Assembly (NCBI GenBank): GCA_023206055.1
Contig: CP065367.1
Span: 1,364,001 to 1,428,000 of the forward strand
DNA length: 64,000 nt
Source of the DNA: Vibrio cyclitrophicus
GTDB taxonomy: Bacteria; Pseudomonadota; Gammaproteobacteria; Enterobacterales; Vibrionaceae
Direction: 5' to 3'
Part shown: in pieces, positions 8,258-17,793 of the stretch
Position numbering within the stretch: position 1 is the stretch's first letter
How the letters are laid out: every line of letters begins with the position of its first letter
Made by a program: the position numbers and the translations under genes
Notes under the pieces: generated by a model
What the model saw: only the letters and a program-made list of their open reading frames with translations
Told to the model about the DNA's origin: nothing
Databases searched by the model: none

Positions 8258-10708
8258 TTACTCAGCTAGCTGCTTCAACAGTAGCTCTGTAGGGCGAACA
8301 ATCGCGATGATCGATTCATCATAGATCTTCGCTGAATCAGACAATATCGCTTGGTAGGCGTTCGCATCTGATGCTCGAACTTTTTCACCCGCTTGTGCTT
8401 TGGCAATCAAGGTTAACGCCAAGTCTGCTACTTCCGCAGTTTTCTCTGCGACAACCACAGTCTCTAACGAAGACACATTACCAGCGAAGACAGTCTCAGC
8501 AGCGAGTGCCGCCGCTTTTGCTTGTTGATAATGCTCTGCAAGTTGCTCAAGCGCTTGTTGATTACCCGTCGCGACTTCATTGACCAAATCTTGCATCTCG
8601 TACACAGCGTAACTTTCCACTGGCAGTGCATCAACAAAGCGATTTAGACGCTCGTACTGGCTGTATAAAGTCCCCTTAGGTTCAGTTGAGTTCCACTTCT
8701 CCCAGTTGCGCGCATAGTACTGCGCTGGTTCTGTGTATTTCGCAAGCACGCGCAGGTCGTGGATATCCTGCCCTTTCGCAATACGTTTTAACAACATGTC
8801 AGCATCCGCATGATGACGTAGCCCAACCGACACTTCAGACCATGTATCCATCGCCTTCATACGCTTGTACATACTGCGTTCGTCAGTCAATTCCGCATTA
8901 GACCAGAAGCGCTCTGCAATCGCGTAGCTGCGCGGCCATAGGTAGTTTTCAACCGTAAGGCTGTCTTTGTTCTCTAGCCACATGGTGATCTCACCGCCTA
9001 AAATCAGCTCTTTTTCTTTGTCGGTCAGCTCCGCAGGGTAGCCACCATTTGGCTCAGGAATCACGCTGCCTTCAACATCACTGCTCGCAATCACTTCACC
9101 TGTGGTTGGCCAACGCACGTTACCCACCAGTTGGTAACTGCCTTCTGCAAAACCCTTTAGATTTAGGTTTAAGTTGAACTCGGTGTACGACATGAAGTTA
9201 TCGAAGTGGCCAACAAAGGTTTTGCCCGGCACATAATCAAGGATAAAGATCTCTTCGCGAGACTTACCGTTGTAATCACTGAAGGCACGGAAAGTACCAT
9301 CTTTCGCTTCAATGATGGTCAGTGTTCCCTTACGTGGGCCGCCTTTTGAACGTGGCTTCTGCCATTGATACGTCACGAACTTTTCGCCGCTGTGCAGCTT
9401 ATCGTCAACCGTGATGCCAGTTGGCATTGGGTCATTGCGATAGTGGTAGCTAGTCGGCTGAGGCTGGTCTAGGTAGTAACCCGTAGAAAGGATACCTGGG
9501 TAACCCTCTTTCGCCGCACGACCAATGCTGTCATGCCCTTGCCAGCTTTGAATCACGATGGAAGTCGGCAGATCTTTATGCCAAATCTCATCCCAACCGG
9601 TCATCTTCTTACCGCGCTCTTCGAGCATCTTCTCAACTTTTACATTGAGGTAAGACTGCAAGCCGCGTTCGCCATCGATATCGTTCTCTTCAATGAACTT
9701 TTGATGCTTTTCGCTGTTTTTCCACTGTGCATAGTTCGGCTCATCGCCACCAATATGGAAGTACTCATCTGGGAACAGCTCGGTCACTTCATCAAACACG
9801 TCGCCCAGCATCTCATAGACTTCTGGGTTCAGTGGATCCATGAGCGGTTCAAACACACCCCACCCTCTTTCTTGCTCGTAGTTTTGCCCTTCACCGCCAG
9901 ACATCAAGCGTGGGTAAGCGTGAGCAACCGCAGAAGAGTGACCCGGAAGAGATACCTCTGGAATCACACGAATACCAAGATTACGCGCGTATTCCACTAA
10001 GTAACGGACTTGGTCTTTGGTGTAGTAATTACCATCAGCGGTTTCAGACCACAGGCGCGGCCAAGATTCCGTTTGAATACGGATACCTTGGTCGTCCCAG
10101 AAGTGCCAATGGAATACGTTCATTTTGGCAGAAGCCATCGCATCTAACTGACGAATCAACACATCAAATTCAATAAAGTGACGCGAGGTATCGTAAGAGA
10201 CACCACGCCAACGGAAACGAGGCTCATCAACAATGGTTACAGCAGGAATATGGTAGCCAGTCGCTGTGGTTTCAACGAGCTGTAAAAGGGTTTCGATGCC
10301 GTGAATCGCCCCATATGGGCTCGGTGCGCTCAGCGTGATTTGCTCACCCTGAGTGGTAATCTTGTAGGACTCTACAGAGTCGATGTTCTGTACTTCAGAC
10401 TTTGGTGCTGCGTCGATATCTATGATCAGGTTCGCTTCGTCCGCGCTATCAACCTGCCAGTTTAAAATCGGCACACCTGTTTGACGCTCTAGGCGGTCGA
10501 TAAAGCGTTTTGCGGTGTACTCAACGCGATCAGAGTTAAAGCCTTTGATGTAAACCTTGAAGTTACCGTCAACCTTAACTTGCCCAGCTTGCAGCTCGAC
10601 TGTTTGTGGATACGGCATTAAATTTAGATCGGTATTCGGAGCCATTGCTAACGCCATTGGGGACACTACTGAACCTGAAATCAATAGAGACAATATAGTT
10701 TTTTTCAT
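8258..10708 (-). CDS. Beta-N-acetylhexosaminidase, GH20
   Basis: 816 residues with a signal peptide (1-21, ending ALA), an N-terminal GH20b-like domain, and a GH20 catalytic barrel. The barrel shows FHWHFWDDQGIRIQ and the catalytic Asp-Glu pair at about 322-323 in HIGGDEPNYAQW. GH20 enzymes release terminal GlcNAc by substrate-assisted catalysis. The ATG at 10708 is chosen because the signal peptide begins there and GGAA precedes it. It is the last gene of the minus-strand sugar-acid cluster, so an attractive role is periplasmic cleavage of C1-oxidised chitooligosaccharides to GlcNAc and N-acetylglucosaminate. That role is inferred from the neighbours. Confidence 0.93.
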   Translation of the reverse strand: MKKTILSLLISGSVVSPMALAMAPNTDLNLMPYPQTVELQAGQVKVDGNFKVYIKGFNSDRVEYTAKRFIDRLERQTGVPILNWQVDSADEANLIIDIDAAPKSEVQNIDSVESYKITTQGEQITLSAPSPYGAIHGIETLLQLVETTATGYHIPAVTIVDEPRFRWRGVSYDTSRHFIEFDVLIRQLDAMASAKMNVFHWHFWDDQGIRIQTESWPRLWSETADGNYYTKDQVRYLVEYARNLGIRVIPEVSLPGHSSAVAHAYPRLMSGGEGQNYEQERGWGVFEPLMDPLNPEVYEMLGDVFDEVTELFPDEYFHIGGDEPNYAQWKNSEKHQKFIEENDIDGERGLQSYLNVKVEKMLEERGKKMTGWDEIWHKDLPTSIVIQSWQGHDSIGRAAKEGYPGILSTGYYLDQPQPTSYHYRNDPMPTGITVDDKLHSGEKFVTYQWQKPRSKGGPRKGTLTIIEAKDGTFRAFSDYNGKSREEIFILDYVPGKTFVGHFDNFMSYTEFNLNLNLKGFAEGSYQLVGNVRWPTTGEVIASSDVEGSVIPEPNGGYPAELTDKEKELILGGEITMWLENKDSLTVENYLWPRSYAIAERFWSNAELTDERSMYKRMKAMDTWSEVSVGLRHHADADMLLKRIAKGQDIHDLRVLAKYTEPAQYYARNWEKWNSTEPKGTLYSQYERLNRFVDALPVESYAVYEMQDLVNEVATGNQQALEQLAEHYQQAKAAALAAETVFAGNVSSLETVVVAEKTAEVADLALTLIAKAQAGEKVRASDANAYQAILSDSAKIYDESIIAIVRPTELLLKQLAE

Positions 10709-10847
10709 TATTAGTTTTCCTATATAACGGGGTTCTGTTTTGTTTATCGGAGGCAATTCACAAAACAAAACCTTCAGCCACTGCTGTTGTTTATCGAGAG
10801 CTCAAAGCCTATCGCCTGTTAAAACGAATGAGCTCACAAACTTATGA

Positions 10848-11477
10848 CTAGCTAACCAATTCAACGGCTTCACGAACCAACACCGCGATCTCATCCCACT
10901 GTTCGTTCTCGATCATCTTTGGAGAAACCATCCACGTGCCACCGCAACAGACTACGCGATCGATCGCTAGGTAATCATTGACGTTGTGTTTGCCGATACC
11001 GCCCGTTGGCATTAGCGACACATCAACGTAAGGCGCGAGCAAAGATTTCACCATATTGATGCCACCAGACGCTTCAGCAGGGAAGAACTTCAAGAAGTTA
11101 AGGCCAAGCTCCAACGCTTGCTCTACTTGGCTTGGGTTATTTACGCCAGGAACGATTGGCATACCGATCTCTTGGCAACGCTTAACCGTGTTTGGGTTTA
11201 GGCCCGGCGCCACGATGAACTCACTTCCCGCCTCTTTCGCAAGGTCGATCTGCTCTGGTGTTAATACTGTACCTGCACCGATACACATCTCTGGATAGGC
11301 ATCGCGCATCGCACGAATCGAATCTGCTGCTGCTTCGGTACGGAACGTCACTTCTGCCACGGGCAGGCCGTTTTCTACTAACACTTTTGCTAGTGGAATC
11401 GCATGCTCCACCTTGTTGATTTGGATAACAGGGATAACTTTGAATTGCTTAAGTTTGTTGAGCATTTCTTGAGACAT
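10848..11477 (-). CDS. eda: KDPG aldolase (2-keto-3-deoxy-6-phosphogluconate aldolase)
   Basis: 209 residues, the normal length of class I KDPG/KHG aldolases. The Schiff-base Lys130 lies in LNFLKFFPAE and the general-base Glu42 in AEVTFRTE, spaced as in the E. coli enzyme. It cleaves KDPG to pyruvate and glyceraldehyde-3-phosphate in the cytosol. Its stop is 139 bases before the hexosaminidase start, and it follows the disrupted KDG kinase by 19 bases. The pair is a normal route for 2-keto-3-deoxygluconate. Vibrios often carry other eda copies. Confidence 0.95.
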   Translation of the reverse strand: MSQEMLNKLKQFKVIPVIQINKVEHAIPLAKVLVENGLPVAEVTFRTEAAADSIRAMRDAYPEMCIGAGTVLTPEQIDLAKEAGSEFIVAPGLNPNTVKRCQEIGMPIVPGVNNPSQVEQALELGLNFLKFFPAEASGGINMVKSLLAPYVDVSLMPTGGIGKHNVNDYLAIDRVVCCGGTWMVSPKMIENEQWDEIAVLVREAVELVS

Positions 11478-11496
11478 AATAATTCCGCTTTATATT

Positions 11497-12465
11497 TTAT
11501 TTTTTAATCAGTTGACTCATAGCGCTCACGGGGATGATTGCGCCTGAGTATTGAATAACGATGGAGGCCAGTTGGTGGCCAAGTTCGGCTGCGTCGGTGG
11601 CGCTCTCACCTGTAAGGCGCGCGGCTAAATAACCCGCAGCGAATGAGTCGCCCGCAGCACAAGTATCAACCACGTTAGAAACACGATTCGCGGATACATA
11701 GCTCTCAACAACATCGCCTTGTTCAACTTGAACAATCTTGCATGGCTCACAGCCACGTTTGATGACGATCTCTTGGCAACCCAAGCGAAGGCAGCGTTGT
11801 TGAACGCTCTCGGAATTACCCCAAACCAGCAAGTCGTCGTCTTCGGTAATCAGTGCGATGTCGACCAATGGCAGTAACTTGGCGTACCAGCGCTGAGCTT
11901 GCTCGGTGCTCCAAAGCTGCGGGCGATAGTTGTTATCAAAAATCACCTTGCCGCCTTGGTTTGAGAACACGCCAATGGCTTTGAATAAACACGCACGAGA
12001 GGCGTCATCCAAAATCGCGATACTGATACCGCTGATGTAAACCGCGTCGACTTGTTTCTCGGTCAGGGCGATTTCAAGCTTATTCAGGTTGTCGGTTTGC
12101 TTGTTTAAGTTATCAATTTGAAAGTAAGATTTTACTGCTGCGTCGTTGCGCCAGTAGTGAAAGTGTCGCTCGCCAGTCTCGTCGGTTTCGACCATGTAGA
12201 GTCCAGGAAGCTTGTTCGCGATGCGTTCAACGAAATTGGTTTGAATACCTTCGAACTGCCAGCTATCAATCATATTTTGAGACAGTTCATCACTGCCAAG
12301 ACCTGTCGCGTAGTGCACTTAGAGGTTTTGATGTTGGGTTAAGCGAGAAAGGTAAAGCGCGGTATTGAGCGTGTCACCGCCGAATTTTTTGGTTAATGGA
12401 GAGCCGCTGATTTCGACCATGCACTCACCAAAGAAAGCAATATTGAAGTTAGAAGATGCAGGCAT
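11497..12465 (-). pseudogene. kdgK: 2-keto-3-deoxygluconate kinase with in-frame stop
   Basis: From ATG at 12465 (MPASSNFNIAFFGECMVEIS) the frame encodes a PfkB-family sugar kinase of about 322 codons. Codon 49 is TAA (12319-12321), between ...LTQHQNL and VHYATGLGSDEL. The rest stays in frame to the normal end, including the PfkB C-terminal signature NVVDTCAAGDSFAAGYLA with the catalytic Asp. A single A-to-T change of an AAA lysine codon would explain the stop. Restart at the adjacent GTG (12318) would give a 273-residue protein lacking the N-terminal strand and sugar-binding GGD region, probably inactive. A sequencing error cannot be excluded. The enzyme should phosphorylate KDG for the adjacent aldolase. 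Confidence 0.85.
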
Positions 12466-12502
12466 AGCCGATCCTAAAAATAGAGATAATTGACCTTAGA
12501 AA

Positions 12503-12526
12503 AGGCCCTACCGTTAAGCAGGGCCT
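12503..12526 (-). terminator. Weak terminator or attenuator between symporter and kinase
   Basis: AGGCCCT/AGGGCCT arms surround a short loop. On the minus strand they are followed by TTTTCT. It lies inside the operon, so it may lower expression of kdgK-eda relative to the symporter. Confidence 0.6.
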
Positions 12527-12557
12527 GAATTAAGCAAACCAGTTGTGAAGACTAGGT

Positions 12558-14072
12558 TTAGCTTGTTTGATTTGCAGGACGTTGAGGTGCCGCTTCTTCT
12601 TCAAGCACACCTGAGTCTGACAATTCCATTTCCATCAGAGCGCGCTCGTCATCAAGAATTGCTTTTGCCATTTCTGGTGTCACTTGATTAGCCGGAGTAC
12701 ATAGGCTTACCAGCACACCAGCCGTTAGAGCCACTAGACAAGAAGGAATCACAGGGTTCCCCCAGAAAGCCGTGTAGTCTGCGTTTAGCATTACAACAAA
12801 TGAAGCCACAGATGCACCCGCTAGCGTAGCAAGAGCACCCTGCCAGTTGTAACGTTTCCAGAATCGACCCAACATACCGCACACAAACATGCCCGACATT
12901 ACGGTTGAAATCATTTTCGTGATGTAGCCAATGATGTCGTTTGACGTTAGTGCGAACAACAGTGCAAAACCAATCACCACAATCAGTGCCAAGCGAGAGT
13001 AGTTCACCATTGACTCTTTGTTTGGTACGCGGCCAGTGAACATCACGTAAACATCACGAAGTAGGATAGAAACACCTGCTATCGCATCTGAACTTGCGCT
13101 CGACATGGTTGCAGAAAGACCCGCGATAAGAACAATCATGCCAACGCCAACCGGAAGAACCGTTGCAGCAACATAAGGGAACGAGTAGTTCGCGTTATCC
13201 AATGATGGGTCAATCGCATGTGCTGCCATACCAATGATTGCAGGGATGATTGAGAAGAAAAGGTACAACACACCCGATGCAACAAATGAGCGACGAACGG
13301 TTGATACGTCTTTACCCGAGTAGATACGTTGACGGAATGAAGGCGTCGCAAGAACACCCACACCAATAACCACAGCCAGAGAAACAGCAGGCAGAAGACC
13401 CAGTTTATCGATTGCTAAAAAGCTTGTAGCAGAAGGGTCCATCGCAGCGTAAAGGTTATCCATGCCGCCGATGTAATCGACTGACATTACCGCCATCAAG
13501 ATGAAGCCAGCAAAAAGGATGATAGCTTGAATGGTATCGGTCCACACAACCGCCGTGTAACCACCGATCACCACGTAAATAGTGAATGCTGCAGCAATAA
13601 TGATTTTCGCTAGGTTGAGGTCGATGTCTGCAATCCACGCTAAGTACATGCCGCCACCTAGAATGTGAGCGCCTAACCAACCAATTGAGGCAACAAAGAT
13701 CAGTACACCTACAACGTTTTTCACGATGCGGTTAGCGCCAACATAGTAAGCCAGTTCTTCACTCATGGTCATGAAGTTCAGTTTACGAACCGGAGCAAAC
13801 CAAAGTGCAAGTAATAGGATGCCTATCGCACCACCAATACCGTACAGAGCTCCTGCCCAGCCATTTGCGTAGCCGAAGCCAACCGCCCCCATACTTGAAC
13901 CCGTACCAACCATCGTCGCTACTGTTGTACCAAGTACTAAGAACATAGGTAGGCCACGGCCACCTAATAAGAAATCTTCGCCAGATTTTTGATTACGCGA
14001 GACAAACCAGCCTAACCAAATTAAAAAACATACGTACACGCCGAAGCCTGTAAGAAAAAGTGTGCTGTTCAT
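12558..14072 (-). CDS. Sodium:solute symporter (SSS family)
   Basis: 504 residues with about 13 predicted membrane helices and the SSS core pattern (GTTVATMVGTGSSMGAVGFGYANGW near residue 50-75; IAGLSATMSSASSDAIAGVS near 315-335). SSS proteins import organic solutes with Na+. The gene lies between the RidA-family gene and kdgK in a cluster for an amino-sugar acid, so N-acetylglucosaminate or a D-amino acid derivative is the likely substrate. That is context only. Confidence 0.9.
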   Translation of the reverse strand: MNSTLFLTGFGVYVCFLIWLGWFVSRNQKSGEDFLLGGRGLPMFLVLGTTVATMVGTGSSMGAVGFGYANGWAGALYGIGGAIGILLLALWFAPVRKLNFMTMSEELAYYVGANRIVKNVVGVLIFVASIGWLGAHILGGGMYLAWIADIDLNLAKIIIAAAFTIYVVIGGYTAVVWTDTIQAIILFAGFILMAVMSVDYIGGMDNLYAAMDPSATSFLAIDKLGLLPAVSLAVVIGVGVLATPSFRQRIYSGKDVSTVRRSFVASGVLYLFFSIIPAIIGMAAHAIDPSLDNANYSFPYVAATVLPVGVGMIVLIAGLSATMSSASSDAIAGVSILLRDVYVMFTGRVPNKESMVNYSRLALIVVIGFALLFALTSNDIIGYITKMISTVMSGMFVCGMLGRFWKRYNWQGALATLAGASVASFVVMLNADYTAFWGNPVIPSCLVALTAGVLVSLCTPANQVTPEMAKAILDDERALMEMELSDSGVLEEEAAPQRPANQTS

Positions 14073-14277
14073 TTGACACCTCTCAGTGAAATATTGAGTT
14101 CATTCCTGAACTTTATTTATGATTCATTCATTTTATATTTCATATAATTACTTTATTGATTTTATCTTTTTTAATTAAAGTAATTTTTATAAATGTAGGG
14201 TGAGAGTATTAAAGGATAATAACAGGGATGACTAACCCCTAATACTCTCTAAGTAGGTAATTGTGATTAGGTTATTA

Positions 14278-14670
14278 CTATCCGCGATCGGCGCGGTAGC
14301 AAGTCACATCTACTTCAACCTTCACGTCTACAACTAAGTCGCAAACCATACAGATACGAGCCGGTGGGTTAGCACCGAAGAACTCTTTGAATACCTTATT
14401 AAAAGATTGGAAGTAACGAGAATCCGTTAGCACAACCTTTACGTGCATTACGTCTTCTAGGCCGTAGCCCGCTTCAGTCATGATATCGACACAGTTTTGG
14501 ATCGCTAGGCGAGACTGGTCAACAATGCCACCCTCAACCACTTCACCATCTGTCATCGGTGTCTGGCCAGAAACGTACAGGAAACCACCCGCTTCAGTTG
14601 CGCGTGCAAATGGTAAATGTTGTCCGCCTGTACCTGTACCGCCTTCAACACCGTAACGTTTAATAGTCAT
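14278..14670 (-). CDS. RidA-family (YjgF/YER057c/UK114) enamine/imine deaminase
   Basis: 130 residues, the normal size of this trimeric family. Typical patterns are LPFARATEAGGFLYVSGQTPM, the mid-region LEDVMHVKVVLTD, and GANPPARICMVCDL with the conserved arginine. RidA-like proteins hydrolyse reactive enamines/imines released by PLP dehydratases. Placement beside a PLP-dependent deaminase fits that job, because deamination of D-glucosaminate yields an enamine before the keto acid. Confidence 0.9.
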   Translation of the reverse strand: MTIKRYGVEGGTGTGGQHLPFARATEAGGFLYVSGQTPMTDGEVVEGGIVDQSRLAIQNCVDIMTEAGYGLEDVMHVKVVLTDSRYFQSFNKVFKEFFGANPPARICMVCDLVVDVKVEVDVTCYRADRG

Positions 14671-14791
14671 TTTTTAACTCCACTTATTTATAGATAATAT
14701 TGGCTTTATAGATAAAACAGTTTCTATTCCAATATATTTAAATTAATTCGCCGTTTTTATAATCACCTGAATTTGATAAATAATTTAAATT

Positions 14792-16225
14792 CTAGTTTCG
14801 GTAAATAAAAACGCCTGAACGATTATTTCTTACTTTTCCTTGCTGGTAAGTTAGCTCACCATTTACAAATACACTTTCTATTCCTTCAGCAACTGAAATA
14901 GGATTTTCAAATGTTGCTGTATCTTTAATATTCTTTGGATCAAATAAAACTAAATCGGCAAATGCACCGCAGCGAACTTCGCCTCGGCCCGCTAAGTTGT
15001 AACGCTGAGCCGACATTCCGGTCATTTTGTGAATAGCTTCTGGTAACGAGAACAGTTTTTCATCTCGGCAGTAGTGACCCAATACTTTCGGGAAGGTGCC
15101 CCACAACCTTGGGTGTGGATGCGGGTCATTAGGTAAACCGTCTGAACCGACCATGGTTAACTTGTATTTCAAAACGCGCTTTACGTCGTTCTCATCCATA
15201 CAGTGATAAACCGCACCTGCTGGTTGAAGCGCTTTTGCTGCGCCCATCAGGGGTAGGTTCATTTCATCAGCAATCTGCTTCAGCGTTTTGCCTGCGTGTT
15301 CTGGTTTTGCTTCAGACCAAGTGATGAAGATGTCGAAATCGTCAGTCACTTGTTTCAAATCTAATGTCGAAGAGCTCGCTGAGTATGGGTAGCAATCGCA
15401 AGACACATCTTGATGCTCAGAAACCTTGTCCATCAAATCAAGAACTTCAACGGTTCTACCCCAGTTACCCGCACCTGCACATTTAAGGTGTGAAATAACA
15501 ACAGGCACTTTCGCGTATTGTCCTGTCTCAAACGCCTCTTCCATCGCGCTTAAGATCTCTTCAAATTCGGTACGCATATGCGTGGTATAGATGCCGCCGT
15601 GACTAGAAAGCACCTTTGCTAACTGCATCACTTCGTTGGCATTCGCTTGTTTAGCGCTTGCGTAAGCCAAACCCGAGCTCAAACCTAATGCGCCTTGCGC
15701 CATCGCCAAATCAAGGTTGGTTTGCATCGCTGCGATTTCATCTTCGCTTGCGGTGCGTTGTAGGTCGTCCATCACTTGGTTACGCAATGTCGTATGGCCA
15801 ACTAACGCTGCGACGTTTACTGCCGGTTGAGCTTGCTCTACTGCTTGTGCATACGCGGCGAAAGTTGGGTATTTAAAGTCAGCTTGTGCGCCTAACAGAT
15901 TCATTGGGTCAGGTGGATCGCCAGCCAAAACCGTTGGCGATGCGCTGATACCACAGTTACCAACAATCACGGTTGTGACACCTTGGCTGATCTTAGGCAG
16001 GCAGTCTGGGTAACGAATTACATTGGTATCGTCGTGTGTGTGTACATCGATGAATCCAGGAGCCAATGCTAAGCCAGCTCCCTCAACCAACTGACTACAA
16101 TCTTCATGATCGATTTTGCCAATTTCGGCGATTTTTCCATCTCGGATTGCTACATCGGCACAAAACGATTGTTCGCCGGTGCCATCAAACACCTCTACAT
16201 TTTTAATTATCGTATCGAACAACAT
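14792..16225 (-). CDS. N-acyl-D-amino-acid deacylase family amidohydrolase (candidate N-acetylglucosaminate deacetylase)
   Basis: 477 residues with the amidohydrolase metal pair His62-x-His64 (IDVHTHDDTN), GVTTVIVGNCGIS, and VVISHLKCAG, all typical of D-aminoacylases. The family removes acyl groups from N-acyl-D-amino acids using zinc. It is divergent from the PLP deaminase. Neighbours (RidA, KDG kinase, KDPG aldolase) indicate that the released amine is converted to 2-keto-3-deoxygluconate. This matches the N-acetylglucosaminate branch of the oxidative chitin pathway described in marine Gammaproteobacteria such as Pseudoalteromonas prydzensis. A plain D-amino acid deacylase is the alternative. 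Confidence 0.88.
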   Translation of the reverse strand: MLFDTIIKNVEVFDGTGEQSFCADVAIRDGKIAEIGKIDHEDCSQLVEGAGLALAPGFIDVHTHDDTNVIRYPDCLPKISQGVTTVIVGNCGISASPTVLAGDPPDPMNLLGAQADFKYPTFAAYAQAVEQAQPAVNVAALVGHTTLRNQVMDDLQRTASEDEIAAMQTNLDLAMAQGALGLSSGLAYASAKQANANEVMQLAKVLSSHGGIYTTHMRTEFEEILSAMEEAFETGQYAKVPVVISHLKCAGAGNWGRTVEVLDLMDKVSEHQDVSCDCYPYSASSSTLDLKQVTDDFDIFITWSEAKPEHAGKTLKQIADEMNLPLMGAAKALQPAGAVYHCMDENDVKRVLKYKLTMVGSDGLPNDPHPHPRLWGTFPKVLGHYCRDEKLFSLPEAIHKMTGMSAQRYNLAGRGEVRCGAFADLVLFDPKNIKDTATFENPISVAEGIESVFVNGELTYQQGKVRNNRSGVFIYRN

Positions 16226-16319
16226 TTTTCACTCTCTCAATCCACTGTGTTGATGAAGCTATCTTAAAAATTTGGCCGATTGTTTTCAGTGACAAAACAC
16301 ACATAATATTTTAAATTGC

Positions 16320-16336
16320 GTGATAGTTTCTATCAC
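16320..16336. promoter_or_regulatory. Perfect palindrome in the divergent control region (candidate RpiR operator)
   Basis: GTGATAGTTTCTATCAC, a 17-bp perfect dyad, lies in the 176-base gap between the divergent deacylase and deaminase genes. The RpiR-type regulator encoded next door is the obvious candidate binder. This is inferred from position and symmetry only. Confidence 0.5.
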
Positions 16337-16401
16337 AAACAATAACAATGATAGATTTAGATATAATAAAACAACAACTTACATCATGTTAGGAATCAGC
16401 A

Positions 16402-17676
16402 ATGAAAAATAACCCTGCACTCGAAAATGTTAGAAAGTATCAAAAAGAAGGTTTTATCTTGACTGAAAAAGGCCAAAAAGGGAGAGCGGTATCACAATCT
16501 GAGAACGGTGTTTATCGACTGATTGATGAAGATGTTTCGCTCCCGGTTGCGGTTATCAAGCAATCAGCCTTAACCAATAACCTGAATTGGATGCAATCAT
16601 TCGCCGATCATCACCAGGTTAAATTGTCGCCACACGGCAAAACATCGATGACACCTGATTTCTTCCGTCAACAGCTAGAAAATGGCGCTTGGGGAATTAC
16701 CGTTGCGACACCTGCACAAGCAGAAATTGCAGCAATGGCAGGTGCAAAACGCATCATCATGGCTAACCAATTGGTGGGCAAAACCAACATGGCGATCATC
16801 GAACAACTGATTCGCGAGTTTGATGTCGATTTCTACTGTTGTGTGGATTCATCGGTAAACGTGCAGCAACTTAGCCAATATTTCGCTAATACACAGCAGA
16901 CGCTAAAAGTACTGATCGAATTTGGTGTACCGGGCGGTCGCTGTGGTTGTCGTTCACCTCAAGAAGTTCTAGAGCTGGCGCAAACTATCCAAGATACGCC
17001 TGCGCTTTCGCTAGCGGGTATTGAGGTATACGAGGGTGTGATTCATGGCGACAATGCCGAGCAAGACATTCGCACCTTCTTAAATCAGGCGCTCACTTCG
17101 GTCGAAAGCCTGACATCAGATGGCCTAATTGCAGGGCAACCTATTATCACTGGCGCAGGCTCTGCTTGGTATGACGTGGTGGCAGAATGTTTAGCGAACC
17201 TAACCGATTACTTGGCGATCATCCGCCCGGGCTGTTACGCGATTCACGACACAGGTATCTACCTAGACGCTCAAAGCAAAGTGCTACAACGTGCCCAAGC
17301 AAACCAAGGTTACGCGTGCGAATTGGGTGGAGATCTGGAATCGGCACTTGAGGTATGGGCGTATGTAATCTCTCGTCCGGAGCCAACAAAGTTAGTGGTT
17401 GGACTAGGCAAGCGTGATGTGGCCTTTGATGCAGGTTTACCGATTGCCGAGCGTGGCTATCGCAACGGCGAAGCAATCTCAGTGAAAGGCTTAACCTCTA
17501 CTGCGGTGATGGATCAACATACCTTTGTTGAAACCGATGGTTCTTCTGAAATTGAAGTGGGCGACATGATTGCTTTCTCGACCTCACATCCGTGCTTAAC
17601 CTTCGACAAATGGCGCTACATTGCCATCAGCGATGACGACCATCAGGTAACAAACTGGGTGGAAACCTGTTTCTAG
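16402..17676 (+). CDS. PLP-dependent D-amino acid deaminase (DSD1/alanine-racemase-N fold; candidate D-glucosaminate dehydratase)
   Basis: 424 residues. The fold-type III PLP lysine is Lys80 in KLSPHGKTSMTP. Near the C-terminus, MDQHTFVE and SHPC supply the His/Cys zinc ligands seen in D-serine dehydratase-like enzymes. GGxCGCRSP around 190 is typical of the family. Vibrio genomes usually label it amino acid deaminase. With KDG kinase and aldolase in the same cluster, the best fit is dehydration/deamination of D-glucosaminate to 2-keto-3-deoxygluconate and ammonia. The substrate is inferred, not visible in sequence. Confidence 0.87.
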   Translation: MKNNPALENVRKYQKEGFILTEKGQKGRAVSQSENGVYRLIDEDVSLPVAVIKQSALTNNLNWMQSFADHHQVKLSPHGKTSMTPDFFRQQLENGAWGITVATPAQAEIAAMAGAKRIIMANQLVGKTNMAIIEQLIREFDVDFYCCVDSSVNVQQLSQYFANTQQTLKVLIEFGVPGGRCGCRSPQEVLELAQTIQDTPALSLAGIEVYEGVIHGDNAEQDIRTFLNQALTSVESLTSDGLIAGQPIITGAGSAWYDVVAECLANLTDYLAIIRPGCYAIHDTGIYLDAQSKVLQRAQANQGYACELGGDLESALEVWAYVISRPEPTKLVVGLGKRDVAFDAGLPIAERGYRNGEAISVKGLTSTAVMDQHTFVETDGSSEIEVGDMIAFSTSHPCLTFDKWRYIAISDDDHQVTNWVETCF

Positions 17677-17793
17677 GTCGATTTTTCAATAAGCTAGAAT
17701 CAACGAAACAATAAGATATACTAACGGGGCTAAGCTTTAGCGACCAATGACTAGGTATTAGCAAATAGCCCCATCAACAAAGGATCAGGATTC

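Noticed and set aside
9533..10000. 155-residue open frame opposite the hexosaminidase
   Set aside because: Lies entirely across the GH20 catalytic domain on the other strand; a shadow frame.
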